Below the pieces are notes generated by a model. That model did not search any database, was not told the origin of the DNA, and saw only the letters and a program-made list of their open reading frames with translations. Below are positions 42,038 to 51,463 of a stretch of DNA of 64,000 bases, one piece after another; positions within the stretch are counted from its first letter, which is position 1; every line of letters begins with the position of its first letter. The position numbers and the translations under genes are program-made. The stretch is from NCBI RefSeq assembly GCF_014349235.1, contig NZ_JACSOH010000007.1:124001-188000 (forward strand). Reading direction: 5' to 3'. This DNA is from Cytophaga sp. FL35. GTDB taxonomy: Bacteria; Bacteroidota; Bacteroidia; Flavobacteriales; Flavobacteriaceae.

Positions 42038-43573
42038 TTACCCCAACCAGCCTTCCCTATCCAAGCTCCTATACTGAATTGCTTCTGCTATATGACTGCC
42101 AATAACAACCTCGGAATTATCCAAGTCCGCTATTGTTCTAGCCACCTTCAATATTCTGTCATACGCCCTTGCGGAAAGATTTAGTCGCTCCATAGCATTT
42201 TTCAGCAGCTCCTTGGATGGCTCATCCAATTTGCAGTATTCCCTAATTTGCTTGGTGTTCATTTGGGCATTGTAATGAACATTTTCAAGCTCTTGAAATC
42301 TAAGTGTCTGTAATTCCCGTGCCACTGTCACCCTTTTTCTAATATCCACACTGCTCTCCCCTTTTCTATCATCCGATAATTTTTCAAAGGGCACAGGGGT
42401 TACTTCTATATGTATATCGATACGATCTAGTAAAGGCCCGGAAATTTTGCTTAAATACCGTTGCATTTCAGCCGGTGAAGAAGTAACCGGAGCATCAGGA
42501 TCATTAAAATACCCTCCCGGACTGGGATTCATACTTGCCACCAGCATAAAACTACTGGGGTAGGTAACCGTAAACCTAGCCCTTGATATTGTTACTTCCC
42601 TATCTTCCATAGGTTGGCGCATCACCTCCAAAACCCTACGTTCAAATTCCGGAAGTTCATCCAAGAACAAAACTCCATTATGCGATAATGAAATTTCTCC
42701 CGGTTGTGGATAACTACCGCCACCTACTAATGCAGCAGAACTGATGGTGTGATGGGGACTTCTAAAAGGTCTTTGACTCATCAATCCCAAATTTTTCAGC
42801 TTACCTACCACACTATGGATTTTTGTAGTCTCCAATGCCTCATGCAAGGTCATAGGTGGTAAGATTGAAGGCAACCGTTTGGCCAGCATGGTCTTTCCCG
42901 CCCCCGGAGGTCCTATTAAAATGATGTTATGCCCACCTGCAGCGGCAATTTCCATGCACCGTTTTATACTTTCCTGACCCTTCACATCCGCAAAATCAAA
43001 CTCCGGGAAGTCCAGATTTTTATAAAATTCCTCCCTAGTATCCACAATAGTCTGTTCCAAAGGCTCTCCTTTGTCAAAAAATTTGATGACTTCAGAAATA
43101 TTCTCCACCCCGTATACCTTCACATCTGAAACAATAGCGGCCTCCTTAGCGTTCTCCTTTGGCAAAATAAAACCCTCAAAGCCCTCTTCCCTAGCTTTTA
43201 TAGCGATTGGCAAAGCCCCTTTTATGGGATGAAGACTTCCGTCTAAGGAAAGCTCCCCCATGATAATATATTTTTCTATATGCTCACATTTGATCTGTCC
43301 GGAAGCTGCCAAAATTCCCATAGCCAATGTAAGGTCATAGGAAGACCCCTCTTTTCGCAAATCTGCGGGAGCTAGATTAAGCGTTATTTTCTTTCCCGGT
43401 ATTCTATATCCATTATTTAGCAAAGCGGCAGCAATACGGTAGTTACTTTCCTTGATTGCATTATCGGGCAGCCCCACCAAATGGTAGCCAACGCCCGTAT
43501 CTACATTTACTTCACAGGTAATAGTTGTGGCTTCCACTCCAAATACAGCGCTCCCATAAACTTTTATAAGCAT
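42038..43573 (-). CDS. YifB/ComM-family Mg-chelatase-like AAA+ ATPase
   Basis: 511 residues: N-terminal ChlI/Lon-protease-like domain (CEVNVDTGVGYHLVGLPDNAIKES), central AAA+ module with Walker A IGPPGAGKTMLAKRLPSILP and Walker B VLFLDELPEF, and C-terminal Mg_chelatase_C. Homologue ComM is a branch-migration helicase that helps integrate DNA in natural transformation; that function is inferred, not shown here. Followed upstream by penicillin acylase, 33 bp away on the same strand. Confidence 0.9.
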   Translation of the reverse strand: MLIKVYGSAVFGVEATTITCEVNVDTGVGYHLVGLPDNAIKESNYRIAAALLNNGYRIPGKKITLNLAPADLRKEGSSYDLTLAMGILAASGQIKCEHIEKYIIMGELSLDGSLHPIKGALPIAIKAREEGFEGFILPKENAKEAAIVSDVKVYGVENISEVIKFFDKGEPLEQTIVDTREEFYKNLDFPEFDFADVKGQESIKRCMEIAAAGGHNIILIGPPGAGKTMLAKRLPSILPPMTLHEALETTKIHSVVGKLKNLGLMSQRPFRSPHHTISSAALVGGGSYPQPGEISLSHNGVLFLDELPEFERRVLEVMRQPMEDREVTISRARFTVTYPSSFMLVASMNPSPGGYFNDPDAPVTSSPAEMQRYLSKISGPLLDRIDIHIEVTPVPFEKLSDDRKGESSVDIRKRVTVARELQTLRFQELENVHYNAQMNTKQIREYCKLDEPSKELLKNAMERLNLSARAYDRILKVARTIADLDNSEVVIGSHIAEAIQYRSLDREGWLG

Positions 43574-43606
43574 ATTAATTTATTTAAACGGTTGGATTCC
43601 GAAATT

Positions 43607-45988
43607 TTACTCAGGTTTTAGAATTAAGACGGACTTGGATGTTGTTTCAATTTCCTCTTTGTTCATCATCATTTTTCTAAATTCTCCGTTGATATACATT
43701 TCAGCCTGATCCTTATAGTGTTCGCTTAACGGATTTCCGGATTGTCCAGTTGGCAGTATACTTTTACTATTTTCAATATCGGAAAAATCAATAACCCGTC
43801 TTGTGGATGGTCCGGAGCTGACCTTATAATTTTCCTCATCAGTATACGGGAAGAATAGGTTATTAATAACCTCCCTAGAACCTTTTACAGAAAATGGCCC
43901 CACGTTGAAATAACTTCGTAAAGTCTCTACCTGACCAATTGGGTGACCGTGCTCAAGCAGATGAAATTTACTCCAAGTCCATTCATCCTTATTTTCACCA
44001 TGCGTTTCTACTAAATCTTGGTACGACTGTTTAAAAGCGGCATTAATTAATTGGCTGGCAGTTTCTTTTTCTTCTGTCTCAATATTATTCCACCAAACCG
44101 ATTTAGGATTTGAAAAAAGCGGCGCTATACTTCTTTTAATTAAATGAGTGGACATCAATCCATCAAATGACTCTTGACCCAATTCGTCTAAAAAAATTGC
44201 CTTCAGTAGATTATATGTCCACCGATGGTATAATATAGCATTGGTATTTTTTAAATCATAGGTTCCATCCCACTCCTTAAGCTGATTAATCGCCTTTTGT
44301 TGTTTTTCTGACAAACTAGAAATCTCTAAATTACCTAGCAAAGTCTCTAAAATCCCTTTATCAACCGGAGAGGTTACATCATTGATCATGGTCTGAACAT
44401 TTTCTGCACTCCAGTCATTCTTGGCATCCAACAACTCTGTTATCCTTCGTGCCCTGTCTTCTGGCAGATAATACCCGGGATATAACATGCCGGCAATACT
44501 GTCCGGTTGATTGTTGGCCGAATAGACGTAACCGGCCGGTGGATTTTCCGATTGCGGATTTTGGTTAAAATCCAAATATTGCTTCTCATCATCCAAATAG
44601 TTATTGCCCGCATAAACCATTTTGGTATTTACAGAATCCGGTATGTGATACAATTGAGCACTGGCCCACCAAGCCACATTATCTTGTGCATCTCCATACA
44701 TAATATTCAATCCGGGTGCGTGAATATTCTTAAGCCCTTCCCTAAAATCATTTATGTTGTTTGAATGGGACAAACTATACAGAGCGTCCATAATCTTGTT
44801 CTCCCCTTGGGTATATACCCACCACATAGAAATTGGCTCGTTTCCTTTGATTTGATCGGCAATACCATTTAAAACGGGGCCACGTTTAGTTACGTTATAT
44901 GAAAAATTGATGGTAGCCGAGTCCTTAACCTTTATTCTTTTTTTTACTGTTTTAAATGACTGCCAAGTGCCCTTGTATCGGTACTTGGTACTGTCCGTTC
45001 GATGGATTTCCTCTTTATAAAAATCGACATCATCATTTTCAAACATGGTCATACCATAGGCCAAATTTCTATCGTGACCCAAAAGAGGAAAGGGTAGCCC
45101 GGCGATATGGTATCCATATTTTTCATACTCCCGAGAAACTACATGAGCTTCATACCAAACTGAGGGTTGGGAAAATCCAATATGCGGATCATTCGCAAAA
45201 ATAACTTTACCTTTTTTAGTTTTTTTAGGCCCCAGAACCCAGCTATTACTTCCTTCAAAAAGTGGAATATTTAGCTGTTCCAAGGATTCAAAAACATTGG
45301 CTGTCAAGTTATCCGTAGCAATATCGTAAGATTGATGTGGGTTATTTTGTAACCAAACCGTGGAAGTATCGCTATGGACAGCTAAATCCTTTAAATATTC
45401 AGGCCCTAAGCGATTATTGATTTCTGACAATAAAGGATCCGTCTTGTGAGCCATGGCAAAACTAAAGGCCATATACCCCATGATATTATATACATCCTTA
45501 ATTTCAAAAGGGCGTTTCTCAATTCCAGTAAGGTAAAACTCAATAGGTGTAGGTCCTTTATCCAAAAACTGGTTGATGCCATCCAAATAGGCCTGGGTTA
45601 GTTGCACCCCAATATCTTGAGAGTTTAATTGGGAAACTACTTCTTTGGAGGCGTCATCAATTCCCAATGCGAGAAAAAATTTATCCGTTCCTATCAAATC
45701 TTTGCCAAATAGTTCTGATAGTCCACCACTACCAATTCTACGCAACAATTCCATTTGCCAAAGTCGGTCTTGAGCATGTACATAGCCTAGGGCCTTAAAA
45801 GCATCTTTTTCATTAGCTCCATATATATGCGGAATACCGTAGAGGTCATAATGTACCGTAACCTCCTTTGATAGTCCAGAAAGGTTTTGGGTACCACTAT
45901 ATTTAGGCTTTAGGCTATAGCCGAAAATCAAAAAAGCAAACAACAAGAAAACTATTAGGCCTAAGAAAATCCAAATAAATTTTTTCAA
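43607..45988 (-). CDS. penicillin acylase-family Ntn hydrolase
   Basis: 793-residue self-processing amidohydrolase. An N-terminal hydrophobic segment (4-23) is a signal/anchor for the periplasm. The alpha part has YGIPHIYGANEKDAFKALGYVHAQDRLWQMELLRR; the predicted nucleophile is S247 in EGSNSWVLGP, which becomes the beta-chain N-terminus after cleavage, and KVIFANDPHIG follows. Members hydrolyse penicillins, acyl-homoserine lactones or other N-acyl amides; the substrate here is unknown. Confidence 0.9.
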   Translation of the reverse strand: MKKFIWIFLGLIVFLLFAFLIFGYSLKPKYSGTQNLSGLSKEVTVHYDLYGIPHIYGANEKDAFKALGYVHAQDRLWQMELLRRIGSGGLSELFGKDLIGTDKFFLALGIDDASKEVVSQLNSQDIGVQLTQAYLDGINQFLDKGPTPIEFYLTGIEKRPFEIKDVYNIMGYMAFSFAMAHKTDPLLSEINNRLGPEYLKDLAVHSDTSTVWLQNNPHQSYDIATDNLTANVFESLEQLNIPLFEGSNSWVLGPKKTKKGKVIFANDPHIGFSQPSVWYEAHVVSREYEKYGYHIAGLPFPLLGHDRNLAYGMTMFENDDVDFYKEEIHRTDSTKYRYKGTWQSFKTVKKRIKVKDSATINFSYNVTKRGPVLNGIADQIKGNEPISMWWVYTQGENKIMDALYSLSHSNNINDFREGLKNIHAPGLNIMYGDAQDNVAWWASAQLYHIPDSVNTKMVYAGNNYLDDEKQYLDFNQNPQSENPPAGYVYSANNQPDSIAGMLYPGYYLPEDRARRITELLDAKNDWSAENVQTMINDVTSPVDKGILETLLGNLEISSLSEKQQKAINQLKEWDGTYDLKNTNAILYHRWTYNLLKAIFLDELGQESFDGLMSTHLIKRSIAPLFSNPKSVWWNNIETEEKETASQLINAAFKQSYQDLVETHGENKDEWTWSKFHLLEHGHPIGQVETLRSYFNVGPFSVKGSREVINNLFFPYTDEENYKVSSGPSTRRVIDFSDIENSKSILPTGQSGNPLSEHYKDQAEMYINGEFRKMMMNKEEIETTSKSVLILKPE

Positions 45989-46148
45989 GGGAAAGAGTTT
46001 AAACTTACTTGGTTGAAGTTACTCTTTAAGTAGAAATAATAAAAATACCTTACAACTTTTGTTTTCTACCCATTCAAAAAAAGAATGCGGGACAAACTAA
46101 TTTGTTCAGCGTATACAGTTCAACTATTTGTCTTGATAAAGCCAGTAA

Positions 46149-48110
46149 TCAAGGTATTTTGGTAAGCCCTTGTTTCAACCATTTTTCATAGGTTTCGGCA
46201 TCAGTATATTGCACAGCCTCATTTAAAACTTCCAGATCTGGGGAAAGCAAAACATAATAGGGTTGCGATGCCGCATTAAAATTGATGGTCTGGAACGTTC
46301 CCCACTTCTGCCCTATGGTCTCTATACTTTTTACCCTTCCCGAATCAAATTTAAAGTTGAATTGCTGATTTTCCGGAAGTTCTTTCCGATCATCTACATA
46401 AAGTGAAATTAAAATGTAATCTTCATTGATGATTGAAAAAATATCAGGTTCGCTCCAAACGTTTTCTTCCATCTTGCGGCAGTTGACACAGGCCCAACCC
46501 GTAAAATCCAATAAAATAGGTTTGTTTTCTTTCCTAGCGACTTCCCATCCAGCATTAAAGTCTTTATAGCAGTCCAATCCAAGGGGGCAGTCGCTTTCCG
46601 TTTCAAATACACTATAAAAAGAAGGTGGCGGAAAACCGCTCAACATCTTTAAATTTGAAATGCCAAGCAAGCCAAGAATAAGATACACTGAAATTCCAGC
46701 ACTTACCATAGCAAGCGTTATTCTTGGTACAGAAAGTTTTTGTTTTGGTCCGTCATGTGGAAAACGAAAAAACCCTAATAGGTACAAGGTCATCAATACA
46801 AACAACACTATCCAAATTCCTAAGAATATTTCCCTTTTTAAAATCTCCCAATTGCCTACCATATCGGCATTGCTTAAAAATTTTAGGGCCAAGGCCAATT
46901 CTAAAAATCCAAGAACCACCTTTACGGTATTCATCCAGCCACCTGACTTGGGCAAGGAATTGAGCCAAGCCGGAAAAAGGGCGAACAATGCAAAAGGCAG
47001 CGCCAAGGCGAGACCAAATCCCGTCATACCCGCACTTAGGTTAAAAGCCACATCTCCTTCTTCCAAAACTGTACTCCCCAGCAAACCGCCCAAAATAGGT
47101 CCGGTGCAAGAAAAGGATACAATTGCCAAGGTAACGGCCATAAAAAAAATTCCTATTCCCCCACCTATCTTTGTGGATGCAGCATCCATTTTATTAGCCC
47201 AAGAACTTGGCAAGGTCAACTCATAATACCCAAAGAAAGAAAATGCAAAAAAGATAAAAACCAGAAAGAAAATTAGGTTCAACCAAATGTTTGTTGCTAT
47301 GGTGTTAAGTATTTGTGAATCAACCGAATCAAACAAATGAAAAGGTAGGCTTAACAAAAAATAGATAAGCACGATAAAAAAACCGTACAATAGAGCATTT
47401 GCAATACCTTTTGAACGTTTTTCCGAGTGTTTGGTAAAGAAAGATACGGTCAACGGAATCATAGGAAACACGCAAGGAGTCAACAGGGCGATGAGACCGC
47501 CAAGAAAACCCAATCCAAAAACCACCCATAAACCTGAACCTGATTCTGAAACCTCTCCGGCTCCCTTTAAGAGATCTTTGTTTTTTAAATCAAGACGAAG
47601 TGAAGAAGCCAACTCTTTGCTTCTATCATCTATTTCCTGTTCATCCTTAACGGCTACCCCGCCATCCAAAACGAAGGTAAAATCATGATCCACTGGAATA
47701 CAAACCTCCTTACAGACCTGATAAAATAGATTGACGTCAATTTGATTAACACTATTGTCAAGTAATTTTATTTTTTGTGTAAAAATGGCCTTTTCCTTGA
47801 AAAACGTCTCATCTACCTCAAATATGTCGCTATACTCAGTGATGGTTTCACTTTCAGTAGTTGGCCCTACTAATACATAGTCCGTACCGGCCTCTTTGAA
47901 AACAAACTCACTAGGAAGAGAACCGCCCTCAGCTGTCTTTTGGGAATACACATGCCAACCTTCATAAATGGTCGCTTCTATGACAAGCTCATATTCACTT
48001 TCTGACATCTTGTTTACCTCCGTTTCAAAAACAACTGGATTCTCATCCGTTTGAGAAAAAACAGGCAATAAACTAAAAAACAATGAAATAAATAAAAGTA
48101 TCTTATGCAT
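46149..48110 (-). CDS. dsbD: DsbD-type thiol:disulfide interchange protein
   Basis: Membrane electron carrier passing reducing power from cytoplasmic thioredoxin to the periplasm. 653 residues: signal peptide (to about 20), N-terminal DsbD-alpha domain with paired cysteines (YQVCKEVCIPVDH), an eight-helix CcdA-like membrane domain (GLIALLTPCVFPMIPLTVSFF, with the second channel cysteine in SFSCTGPILGGLLG), and a C-terminal thioredoxin domain with GWACVNCRKME. All three redox pairs are present. Its ATG overlaps the tilS stop by one base. Confidence 0.92.
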   Translation of the reverse strand: MHKILLFISLFFSLLPVFSQTDENPVVFETEVNKMSESEYELVIEATIYEGWHVYSQKTAEGGSLPSEFVFKEAGTDYVLVGPTTESETITEYSDIFEVDETFFKEKAIFTQKIKLLDNSVNQIDVNLFYQVCKEVCIPVDHDFTFVLDGGVAVKDEQEIDDRSKELASSLRLDLKNKDLLKGAGEVSESGSGLWVVFGLGFLGGLIALLTPCVFPMIPLTVSFFTKHSEKRSKGIANALLYGFFIVLIYFLLSLPFHLFDSVDSQILNTIATNIWLNLIFFLVFIFFAFSFFGYYELTLPSSWANKMDAASTKIGGGIGIFFMAVTLAIVSFSCTGPILGGLLGSTVLEEGDVAFNLSAGMTGFGLALALPFALFALFPAWLNSLPKSGGWMNTVKVVLGFLELALALKFLSNADMVGNWEILKREIFLGIWIVLFVLMTLYLLGFFRFPHDGPKQKLSVPRITLAMVSAGISVYLILGLLGISNLKMLSGFPPPSFYSVFETESDCPLGLDCYKDFNAGWEVARKENKPILLDFTGWACVNCRKMEENVWSEPDIFSIINEDYILISLYVDDRKELPENQQFNFKFDSGRVKSIETIGQKWGTFQTINFNAASQPYYVLLSPDLEVLNEAVQYTDAETYEKWLKQGLTKIP

Positions 48111-49414
48111 TAATCTAAGCTAAATTTTAAAATTTCCTTGGTTGAATCCGTGACTTTAAAGCGGTCATCCCCTCTTAAACCCACTATCCAAACTATCTTA
48201 TTATCGGAGCAAAGAAGCCACTGCTTTTCCTTTTTAAACCGACTCAACTTTTCGTCCTTAAAAAATTTGGATACTTTTTTCTTTCCCTTCATCCCGAACG
48301 GGTAAAAATAGTCGCCATTTTCCCATTGTCTTACTTCTAGGGGGTACTTTAACGAATTTTTATCCACATAAAGTACATTACGCCCTTTTTGTTTCATTTC
48401 CCTCACTAATTCCATCTTCATAGAGATGGGCTCAGAAATCAATCGTGCATCCTCAGCTATCAAGTAACTATTATTCACTGCATCATCTATTTTCTTTAAA
48501 ATAAGATGCTCTCGATTCCTTAGCAAACGATGGGTTTTGGATTGCAATTCTTTACCGGAGTCAGATTTTGTAAGTTGAACTAAATCCCTGGTTGTAGTAA
48601 AGCCATATTCATTAAACAGGTGATACAAATACCCTTCCAAGGGATGTAAGTCCAGCAAATTCTCCACCTTCACCTTGGTACTTTCCTCCTCCACCACAAA
48701 CAACTTTTTCTTTAGATAATACAATCTATCATTCAATATATCAGCAGATTGGTTTAAAAAAAACTGAGTCTTTCTAAAATTCTCCAAGAAGGAAGGACTA
48801 AGGTCTTTTAGCAAAGGGACCAAATCATGCCTAATTTGGTTCCGCAGGTACTTGGTCTCTTTATTACTAGCATCTTCTCTCCAAGAGAGAGCGTGTTGTT
48901 TGGCAAATTCCAAAATTTCAATTCTAGAAAAAGGAAGCAATGGTCTGGAAATCGACTCCGTTTTTTCAGGAATTCCAGTAAGGCCGTCCAAACCTGTACC
49001 CCGAGAAAGATTGATTAAAAAGGTCTCAAGGTTATCGTCTGCATGATGGGCAGTAACCAAGGTTTCCAAATGCTCTTCTTTCAGCACCTTCGTAAACCAA
49101 TTGTACCTCAACTCCCTTGCACCTACTTGAAGCGACACTTTATTTTGGTTTATATAACCAATTGTATCAAAATAAGTTGACACAAATTTTATATTACTTG
49201 AAGTAGCAAAATCCTTCACCAATTTTTCATCTCCATCACTAGCTTCTCCCCTGAGCTTAAAATTACAGTGGGCCAATACAACCGGCAGTTTTAACTTGCA
49301 GAATAAATAGGCCAATACCATGCTATCAACGCCCCCACTACATGCCAATAGAGATGGCTTTTTTTTAAGATGCGGAAAGTTAATTTCAATATGATTTTTG
49401 AAGGCCTCGAACAT
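48110..49414 (-). CDS. tilS: tRNA(Ile)-lysidine synthase
   Basis: Makes lysidine at C34 of the CAU-anticodon tRNA(Ile) so that it reads AUA. PP-loop ACSGGVDSMVLAYLF (about 24-38), HCNFKLRG, AHHADDNLETFLINLSRGTGLDGL, and the C-terminal TilS domain (KGKKKVSKFFKDEKL). 434 residues, normal. Essential in most bacteria. Overlaps dsbD by one base. Confidence 0.94.
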   Translation of the reverse strand: MFEAFKNHIEINFPHLKKKPSLLACSGGVDSMVLAYLFCKLKLPVVLAHCNFKLRGEASDGDEKLVKDFATSSNIKFVSTYFDTIGYINQNKVSLQVGARELRYNWFTKVLKEEHLETLVTAHHADDNLETFLINLSRGTGLDGLTGIPEKTESISRPLLPFSRIEILEFAKQHALSWREDASNKETKYLRNQIRHDLVPLLKDLSPSFLENFRKTQFFLNQSADILNDRLYYLKKKLFVVEEESTKVKVENLLDLHPLEGYLYHLFNEYGFTTTRDLVQLTKSDSGKELQSKTHRLLRNREHLILKKIDDAVNNSYLIAEDARLISEPISMKMELVREMKQKGRNVLYVDKNSLKYPLEVRQWENGDYFYPFGMKGKKKVSKFFKDEKLSRFKKEKQWLLCSDNKIVWIVGLRGDDRFKVTDSTKEILKFSLD

Positions 49415-49476
49415 GGCGGCAAAGATACAAAAGATAGCAAAGCCTAATTTTTATTTAGCTTTTAAAGGTGGCACCA

Positions 49477-50778
49477 TCAACCATTTTCCAATACTTGTCT
49501 CATTGCCTTCGCCTTCAACAAACATTCTTCATACTCTTTTTCAGGAATGGCCTTTGCCGTTATGGCACTACCTACTGAAAAAGACACGTATTTTTTGGAC
49601 TCTTGATAAATAATACTGCGTATCACTACATTAAAATCAAAATTCCCATCCGGATCAAAGTATCCTACTGCACCGCTGTACAATCCCCTTTTGAAGTTTT
49701 CATGGGACTCAATAAGTTTCATTGCGGATATTTTTGGAGCTCCCGTCATGCTTCCCATAGGAAATGAATCCCTAAGAATAGCTACGGGGCTTACACCTTC
49801 TTTCACTTGGGCTGATACCGTAGAGACCATCTGATGTACTTGTTCGTAGGTATAGATCTCGCAAAGTTCCTCAACCGCTACCCCTCCCCTTACCGCATGT
49901 TTGGCCAAGTCATTACGCACTAGATCAACTATCATTATGTTTTCGGCACGCTCTTTTTCATCTTCTTGCAATTTCTTTTTAAGCTTATCATCTTCCAAAA
50001 AATCCTTGGAGCGTTTGGCAGTACCCTTTATTGGCTGAGATATTACCTCATCGCCTCTTTTTCTCAAATATCTTTCCGGAGAGGCACAAAGTAAATAGTT
50101 GTCCAAAATTCTTAAATAACAGGCAAAGGGTGCATGAGATATGCTATTAAGACGCTTGTAAGTTTCTAGAGTATCTAAATGGGTATTTTCAGCAAAGAAC
50201 TCCTGACAAAAATTGGCTTCGTATATATCTCCTCGGTGAATGTGACTAAGAAGCGAATTGACTTGCTTAAAATATTCGTCTTTGAACATTCTAAGTTTTA
50301 TATGAACATCATTTTTGACCTCAAAGACTTTTTCCTTCTTAAGCCGAATTCCATTAATTGCTTCAAAATCGGAAAGAAGCTCATCTTCCACTACCTTTAG
50401 GTAACTAAAATGGATGTGGCCCGCTTTGACCCAAATAAGCTTTTTGGGCTGAAAAAAGTACATCTCAGGAAAGCCTGCGCCATCATGGTTTTTAGAACAA
50501 AGATTTTCTTGGTCGTTTTTTAAATCGTAGGAAAGATATCCAAAAACCCAATCATTGGTCTCCCTTCTATACTCTTCCAGCTTCTGGAATGCGTCTAAAT
50601 AATCGGTTTGTATAGAGGTTAATGCGTCCACGGCTAAAAGGACCTCAAATGAACCATAATCAGTTACATGGTTATTGCTATCTAACCAAAGTACCTCTTC
50701 ATAATCTCTTGACCAATGAAGTAGTTTATCCTTGAATTCTTGCGTTTTCTTTAGCGAGAATGACCTGGTAATACGCAA
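49477..50778 (-). CDS. pabB: aminodeoxychorismate synthase component I
   Basis: Chorismate-binding enzyme of folate synthesis. The motif PIKGTAKRSKD, with the active-site Lys of PabB (TrpE has Ala there), decides the assignment; also RAENIMIVDLVRNDLAKHA, DSFPMGSMTGAPKI and GAVGYFDPDGNFDFNVVIR. 433 residues, without a fused glutaminase or lyase. Start is TTG at 50778, the only start consistent with the N-terminal domain; 11 bp after the FMN reductase gene. Confidence 0.88.
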   Translation of the reverse strand: MRITRSFSLKKTQEFKDKLLHWSRDYEEVLWLDSNNHVTDYGSFEVLLAVDALTSIQTDYLDAFQKLEEYRRETNDWVFGYLSYDLKNDQENLCSKNHDGAGFPEMYFFQPKKLIWVKAGHIHFSYLKVVEDELLSDFEAINGIRLKKEKVFEVKNDVHIKLRMFKDEYFKQVNSLLSHIHRGDIYEANFCQEFFAENTHLDTLETYKRLNSISHAPFACYLRILDNYLLCASPERYLRKRGDEVISQPIKGTAKRSKDFLEDDKLKKKLQEDEKERAENIMIVDLVRNDLAKHAVRGGVAVEELCEIYTYEQVHQMVSTVSAQVKEGVSPVAILRDSFPMGSMTGAPKISAMKLIESHENFKRGLYSGAVGYFDPDGNFDFNVVIRSIIYQESKKYVSFSVGSAITAKAIPEKEYEECLLKAKAMRQVLENG

Positions 50779-50789
50779 AAAGAAAATTT

Positions 50790-51323
50790 TTATAATTTAC
50801 CAAGAAAGGATTCTAGGGCCTCTTGATGTTTCGCTGCCAAATCCGAATCCAAAATTTTCTTCCCATCGCCTAAATTTTCCTTGAACAGGGGAAGCGTAAA
50901 AGTGGATACCACCTCGGCACCAAAACGAGGCAATAGACTTTGAATAACAGCAATTGCACCCATACCTCCACGCTTGCCAGAGGCTGTAGACATCAAAAAT
51001 ACCGGTTTGTCCTGCATAAAATTACGCTCCAACCTTGAAAGCCAATCCAAAAGGTTCTTAAAATAAGCGGAAGGATTACCGTTATGCTCATTTACGGAGA
51101 TAATAAGTCCATCAGCGGCACTAATATCATCTTTAAGCTCGATCATGGAGTTGGAATATCCATTCTCCTTTTCAAAATCCTCACTGTACATGGGAAAAGG
51201 AAAATTTGCCAAATTTAATAACTGTACATCATGGCCTTCAATATCCTCAACCGTATGCTTTACTAATTTATAATTAATGGATTGGGAAGAATTGCTTCCC
51301 GCAAATGCTAAAATCTTAGCCAT
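50790..51323 (-). CDS. NAD(P)H-dependent FMN reductase-family flavoprotein
   Basis: 177-residue flavodoxin-fold oxidoreductase. ILAFAGSNSSQSINYKLV is the phosphate-binding loop, followed by the family patterns PMYSEDFEKENGY, ADGLIISVNEHNGNPSAYFKNLLDW and VFLMSTASGKRGG. Relatives reduce FMN, quinones, azo dyes or chromate; substrate unknown. On its strand a TATTTTCG -7-like box lies at 51355-51348. Precedes pabB. Confidence 0.87.
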   Translation of the reverse strand: MAKILAFAGSNSSQSINYKLVKHTVEDIEGHDVQLLNLANFPFPMYSEDFEKENGYSNSMIELKDDISAADGLIISVNEHNGNPSAYFKNLLDWLSRLERNFMQDKPVFLMSTASGKRGGMGAIAVIQSLLPRFGAEVVSTFTLPLFKENLGDGKKILDSDLAAKHQEALESFLGKL

Positions 51324-51366
51324 AACGAAGATAAATATGTGATTTAGCGAAAATATAGCAAATACA

Positions 51367-51396
51367 ATTGATTTGCGAGTATTTTATCTAATTTTG
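51367..51396 (+). promoter_or_regulatory. candidate promoter of the HGSNAT-like gene
   Basis: ATTG (51367-51370), 18-bp spacer, TAATTTTG (51389-51396). Start site near 51402, leader of ~60 nt to the GTG at 51464. Confidence 0.5.
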
Positions 51397-51463
51397 CTCA
51401 AGGAAACATCCGAAACTACTGTTTTACAAGTATATAGGGTGCTATCAAATTATACAACGCTAA

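Noticed and set aside
46660-47226. 188-codon open frame antisense to dsbD
   Set aside because: Complementary to membrane-helix codons of dsbD; low-complexity Lys/Pro/Ser composition and no promoter.
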